A stretch of 64,000 bases of DNA from JAEUPI01 sp046348365 (lineage in GTDB: Bacteria; Pseudomonadota; Gammaproteobacteria; Burkholderiales; Burkholderiaceae_C). Positions within the stretch are counted from its first letter, which is position 1; the number at the start of each line of letters is the position of its first letter. Positions 61,008 to 64,000 of this stretch are shown here, in pieces. Where the stretch lies: assembly GCA_046348365.1 (NCBI GenBank), contig JAXMEL010000006.1, positions 1-64,000 of the forward strand, written 5' to 3'. The translations under genes and the position numbers were made by a program. The notes beneath the pieces are model-generated. The model made no database searches. It saw only the letters and a list, made by a program, of their open reading frames with translations, and had not been told where the DNA came from.

Positions 61008-62525
61008 ATGACCAGCCACCACGCCGCCACCGTCCGCGACACACTCGCGGGCCTCGGCCTTCACGCCAGCCTCTTCACCCAGGGCGACATCGCCGTGCGC
61101 AGCCCGATCGACGGCCGCGAGATCGGCCGCGTGGCGTCGCAGTCGCCGGCGCAGGTGAACGCGATCATCGAGCGCGCGCACGCCGCGTTCCTCGCCTGGC
61201 GCACCGTGCCCGCGCCGAAGCGCGGCGCGCTGGTCCGCCTGTTCGGCGAGCAGCTGCGCGCGAACAAGGACGCGCTCGGCCGGCTGGTGTCGATCGAGAC
61301 CGGCAAGATCCTGTCCGAAGGCCTCGGCGAAGTGCAGGAGATGATCGACATCTGCGACTTCGCGGTCGGCCTGTCGCGCCAGCTGCACGGCCTGACGATC
61401 GCATCCGAGCGCCCGGGCCACCGCATGATGGAGACCTGGCACCCGCTCGGCGTGGTGGGCGTGATCAGCGCGTTCAACTTTCCGGTCGCGGTGTGGTCGT
61501 GGAACTTCGCGCTCGCCGTCGCCTGCGGCGACGCGGTGGTGTGGAAGCCGTCGGAGAAGACGCCGCTGTCGGCGCTGGCCGCACAGGCGATCTTCGAGCG
61601 CGCGGCAGCCGCCTTCGGTGCCGATGCGCCGCAGGGCCTGTCGCAGCTGGTGCTCGGCGGTCAAGACGCCGGGCAGGCGTTGGTCGACCACGCCAAGGTC
61701 GCGCTGCTGTCGGCCACCGGCAGCACGCGCATGGGGCGCGCGGTCGGGCCGCGCGTGCAGCAGCGCTTCGGCCGCCTGCTGCTCGAGCTCGGCGGCAACA
61801 ACGCGGTCATCGTCGCGCCGTCGGCCGACCTCGACCTGGCGGTGCGCGGCATCGTGTTCGCCGCCGCCGGCACCGCCGGCCAGCGCTGCACGACGACGCG
61901 GCGGCTGATCGTCCACGCGAGCGTGCGCGACGAGCTGGTCGCGCGCCTGAAGTCGGTGTACGGCAAGCTGAGCGTCGGCGACCCGCTGGCCGGCCATCTG
62001 GTCGGTCCGCTGATCGACAAGACGGCGTTCGACAACATGCAGTCGGCGCTGCAGGCCGCCGCGCGCGACGGCGGCCGCGTCACCGGCGGCGAGCGTGTGC
62101 TGGCGAGCGAGCACCCCGATGCCTACTACGTGCGGCCGGCGCTGGTGGAGATGCCGACGCAGACCGACACGGTGTGCCACGAGACCTTCGCGCCGATCCT
62201 CTACGTGCTGGGCTACGACCGGCTCGACGACGCGATCGCGATCCAGAACGCCGTGCCGCAGGGCCTCGCGTCGGCGATCTTCACCAACGACATGCGCGAG
62301 GCCGAGGTGTTCCTGTCGGCGTCGGGCTCGGACTGCGGCATCGCCAACATCAACATCGGCACCTCGGGCGCCGAGATCGGCGGCGCGTTCGGCGGCGAGA
62401 AGGAGACCGGCGGCGGCCGCGAGTCGGGTTCCGACGCGTGGCGCGCCTACATGCGCCGCGCGACGAACACCATCAACTACTCGCGCGAGCTGCCGCTGGC
62501 GCAGGGCGTGCGATTCGACGTGTAG
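61008..62525 (+). CDS. amaB: ALDH7-type aldehyde dehydrogenase (alpha-aminoadipate semialdehyde/piperideine-6-carboxylate type)
   Basis: 505 residues. NAD-binding and catalytic blocks: ISAFNFPVAVWSWNFALAV, LLLELGGNNAVIV (catalytic Glu) and GTAGQRCTTTRRL (catalytic Cys). The C-terminal stretch INIGTSGAEIGGAFGGEK and GGRESGSDAWRAYMRR are the ALDH7 signature. In lysine catabolism these oxidise aminoadipate semialdehyde to aminoadipate. AGAGGA lies 6 bases before the ATG at 61008. No lysine pathway partner is adjacent, so other semialdehydes remain possible. Confidence 0.9.
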   Translation: MTSHHAATVRDTLAGLGLHASLFTQGDIAVRSPIDGREIGRVASQSPAQVNAIIERAHAAFLAWRTVPAPKRGALVRLFGEQLRANKDALGRLVSIETGKILSEGLGEVQEMIDICDFAVGLSRQLHGLTIASERPGHRMMETWHPLGVVGVISAFNFPVAVWSWNFALAVACGDAVVWKPSEKTPLSALAAQAIFERAAAAFGADAPQGLSQLVLGGQDAGQALVDHAKVALLSATGSTRMGRAVGPRVQQRFGRLLLELGGNNAVIVAPSADLDLAVRGIVFAAAGTAGQRCTTTRRLIVHASVRDELVARLKSVYGKLSVGDPLAGHLVGPLIDKTAFDNMQSALQAAARDGGRVTGGERVLASEHPDAYYVRPALVEMPTQTDTVCHETFAPILYVLGYDRLDDAIAIQNAVPQGLASAIFTNDMREAEVFLSASGSDCGIANINIGTSGAEIGGAFGGEKETGGGRESGSDAWRAYMRRATNTINYSRELPLAQGVRFDV

Positions 62526-62553
62526 GCCGCCGCTCCGCCGGCGGCCCGCACGC

Positions 62554-64000
62554 TCAGCCGCAGGCCCCGATGTACCCGCACGCGGTGCAGAACTCGCAGC
62601 CGTCCTTGTGGATCAGCGTGGAGTTGCTGCATTCGGGGCAGCGCGAGCCGGCCATCGGCGCGGCCTGGCTGCCGCGCGGCTTGCTCTCTTTCGGCGCCTG
62701 CAGGATGCCCATCGCGTTGAGCGGGAAGCCCGCTTCGTCGAGCACGCCGAGCATCGCGTAGCGGTGGATCACCAGCTGCGCGATGTAGGCCACGGTGCTG
62801 GGCCACAGCTGCTGGCGCCGCTCGCCGGGCACCGGGGCCATGAAGTGGCCGAGCGGCTCGCCCACGTTGAGCAGCTTGCGCAGCTTCATGCCGATCCAGG
62901 CCGGATCCATCACGCGCATGTCGAGCGAGAGCAGCCGCGCCAGGCCGTCGAGCGCGCGCGGGTAGTTGCCGCTGAAGCCGATCGCGCACGGCCGTGTGAC
63001 GAAGCCCTTGCCGTCGGGCGTGGGCAGCTGCACCTCCTTCAGCGTGACGGTGAACGCCTCGCCGCTGGCGGGGTTGCTCACGTCGACCGCCCAGGCCAGC
63101 GTGCCCGAGGTGCCGGTGCGCGGCTCGTCGCGGCTGAACATGGCGTCGATCACCGGCGTGGCGCCGCCCTCCTGCATCGCGCCGAGCTGCTCGCAGCGCC
63201 AGCGGATCACCGCCGCGGTGGCGGCCACCACGCCGGGGAACAGGCGCGGCTCGCCGTGCGGCGGCATCGGCATCTCGAAGCTGCGCTCCTCGGCCACGGT
63301 GGCCAGCGCGTCGAGCTTGAGCTTGAGCCAGGCGGCATCGTTGGCGCGCATGTCCATCGACAGCGTCTTGGCGAGCGCGCCCAGGCCGCGCGGCTGCTCG
63401 GCGCCGTTGACCCACACCTCGAACGGCAGGTTGCGCGCGAACAGCCCCGACTCGGGCCCCGCCTCGGCCGGCAGCTCGCCCACGAACAGCGAGAACTCGC
63501 CGTGCGGGTACTGGATCATGTAGCTCCACGCCGGGTTGCCGCCGGGGAACTCGGGCCGGCTCGGCCAGCGCAACGACGCCAGCACCGGCGCCGGCAGCCG
63601 CTCCACGCGCAGGCGCTGGTTGGCGCCGCCCTCGCCGCCGGCGGCCACCAGCGGCGGCGCGCTGGCCGATTGCGGCTCCACGCTGAGCACCGCCCCTAAC
63701 ACGGCGTTCGGCCGGTAGGTGGCCAGACCCTTCAGGCCGGCCTTCCACGCGGTGTGGTACAGGCCCTGGAAATCGGCGTACGGATAGTCCGCCGGCACGT
63801 TCACCGTCTTGCTGATCGAGGTGTCGATGTACGGCGCCACCGCGGCCACCATCGCGGCATGGCTCTCGGCGCTCATCTCGAGCGCGGTCACGAAGGCCTC
63901 GGTGAGCGGCGCGTCGACGCCCTTGAGGTGGCGATACAGGCGCCAGGCGTGGTCTTCGACCGCGTATTCCTTCCAGCTGCCGTCGACCTCGCGCTTGCGC
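62554..64000 (-). CDS. nrdJ: B12-dependent ribonucleotide reductase, C-terminal part (runs off window)
   Basis: 482 residues are visible and the 5' end is beyond base 64000. The upstream part includes SISKTVNVPADYPYADFQGLY and KAGLKGLATYRPN, typical of the class II enzyme after the active site, then repeated domain segments (ALAKTLSMDMRANDAAWLKLK and ARLLSLDMRVMDPAWIGMK), and a C-terminal zinc finger CPECSNST to CEFCTACG. It reduces ribonucleoside diphosphates using adenosylcobalamin. It is convergent with the aldehyde dehydrogenase, 28 bases apart. Confidence 0.93.
   Translation of the reverse strand, partial: RKREVDGSWKEYAVEDHAWRLYRHLKGVDAPLTEAFVTALEMSAESHAAMVAAVAPYIDTSISKTVNVPADYPYADFQGLYHTAWKAGLKGLATYRPNAVLGAVLSVEPQSASAPPLVAAGGEGGANQRLRVERLPAPVLASLRWPSRPEFPGGNPAWSYMIQYPHGEFSLFVGELPAEAGPESGLFARNLPFEVWVNGAEQPRGLGALAKTLSMDMRANDAAWLKLKLDALATVAEERSFEMPMPPHGEPRLFPGVVAATAAVIRWRCEQLGAMQEGGATPVIDAMFSRDEPRTGTSGTLAWAVDVSNPASGEAFTVTLKEVQLPTPDGKGFVTRPCAIGFSGNYPRALDGLARLLSLDMRVMDPAWIGMKLRKLLNVGEPLGHFMAPVPGERRQQLWPSTVAYIAQLVIHRYAMLGVLDEAGFPLNAMGILQAPKESKPRGSQAAPMAGSRCPECSNSTLIHKDGCEFCTACGYIGACG

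Overview
The window is about 70% GC, densely coded, and has the gene content of a betaproteobacterium of the order Burkholderiales. The Rubrivivax/Leptothrix/Methylibium-like group would fit, but the genus is a guess. Supporting hints are YaeQ, homospermidine synthase, a TRAP transporter, 5-oxoprolinase genes beside a biotin carboxylase, a B12-dependent ribonucleotide reductase with a C-terminal zinc finger, and Nac-like and GcvA-like LysR regulators. No rRNA, tRNA or CRISPR array was seen.

Layout. 1-7.4 kb: a hairpin-rich edge, an L,D-transpeptidase-like protein, then a tight plus-strand operon of an acyl-CoA synthetase, 2-oxoacid dehydrogenase E1 alpha, E1 beta and E2, and an acyl carrier protein, met head-on by a helix-hairpin-helix protein. 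7.5-12 kb (minus): an FAD oxidoreductase and a cyclopropane-synthase-like methyltransferase, the latter split by a 1.88-kb group II intron. 12-13.8 kb: homospermidine synthase and a MITE-like palindromic element. 13.8-23.4 kb: a minus-strand catabolic operon (SDR, TRAP DctPQM, split transketolase, full-length transketolase, D-2-hydroxyacid dehydrogenase) with a divergent LysR gene. 23.4-28.1 kb: a 1471-residue lipoprotein fusing a copper-radical oxidase to a di-heme cytochrome domain, flanked by 89-bp direct repeats. 28.1-36.1 kb: CBS protein, an orphan GroEL, a flavin monooxygenase, YaeQ, a poly-glycine lipoprotein and a membrane patatin. 36.3-40.4 kb: Fe-S protein, NrfD-type membrane subunit and multiheme cytochrome, with two small followers. 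40.4-42.4 kb: an orphan binding protein and a Fic protein.

42.5-58.1 kb is the most striking part. A Nac-like LysR gene sits among four transcription units: gntK-idnO-idnD, aminotransferase-RraA, BCCP/biotin carboxylase/PxpB/PxpC/BCCP-like/PxpA, and SDR plus an amino-acid-type ABC importer. Each unit is preceded by the same 65-bp promoter module: an ATA-N9-TAT palindrome, a second conserved block, a -35 box, exactly 18 bp, and a TAnnnT -10 box. This predicts one local regulon and one pathway that joins sugar-acid oxidation, transamination, aldol cleavage and a biotin-dependent 5-oxoprolinase-like enzyme to a dedicated importer. The substrate cannot be read from the sequence.

58.2-64 kb: a glycosyltransferase gene broken by an IS4-type insertion sequence, an ALDH7-type aldehyde dehydrogenase, and the 3' part of nrdJ, which runs off the window. 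Mobile-DNA activity is evident (group II intron, MITE, IS, duplicated gene tails), but no prophage or conjugative genes are present.
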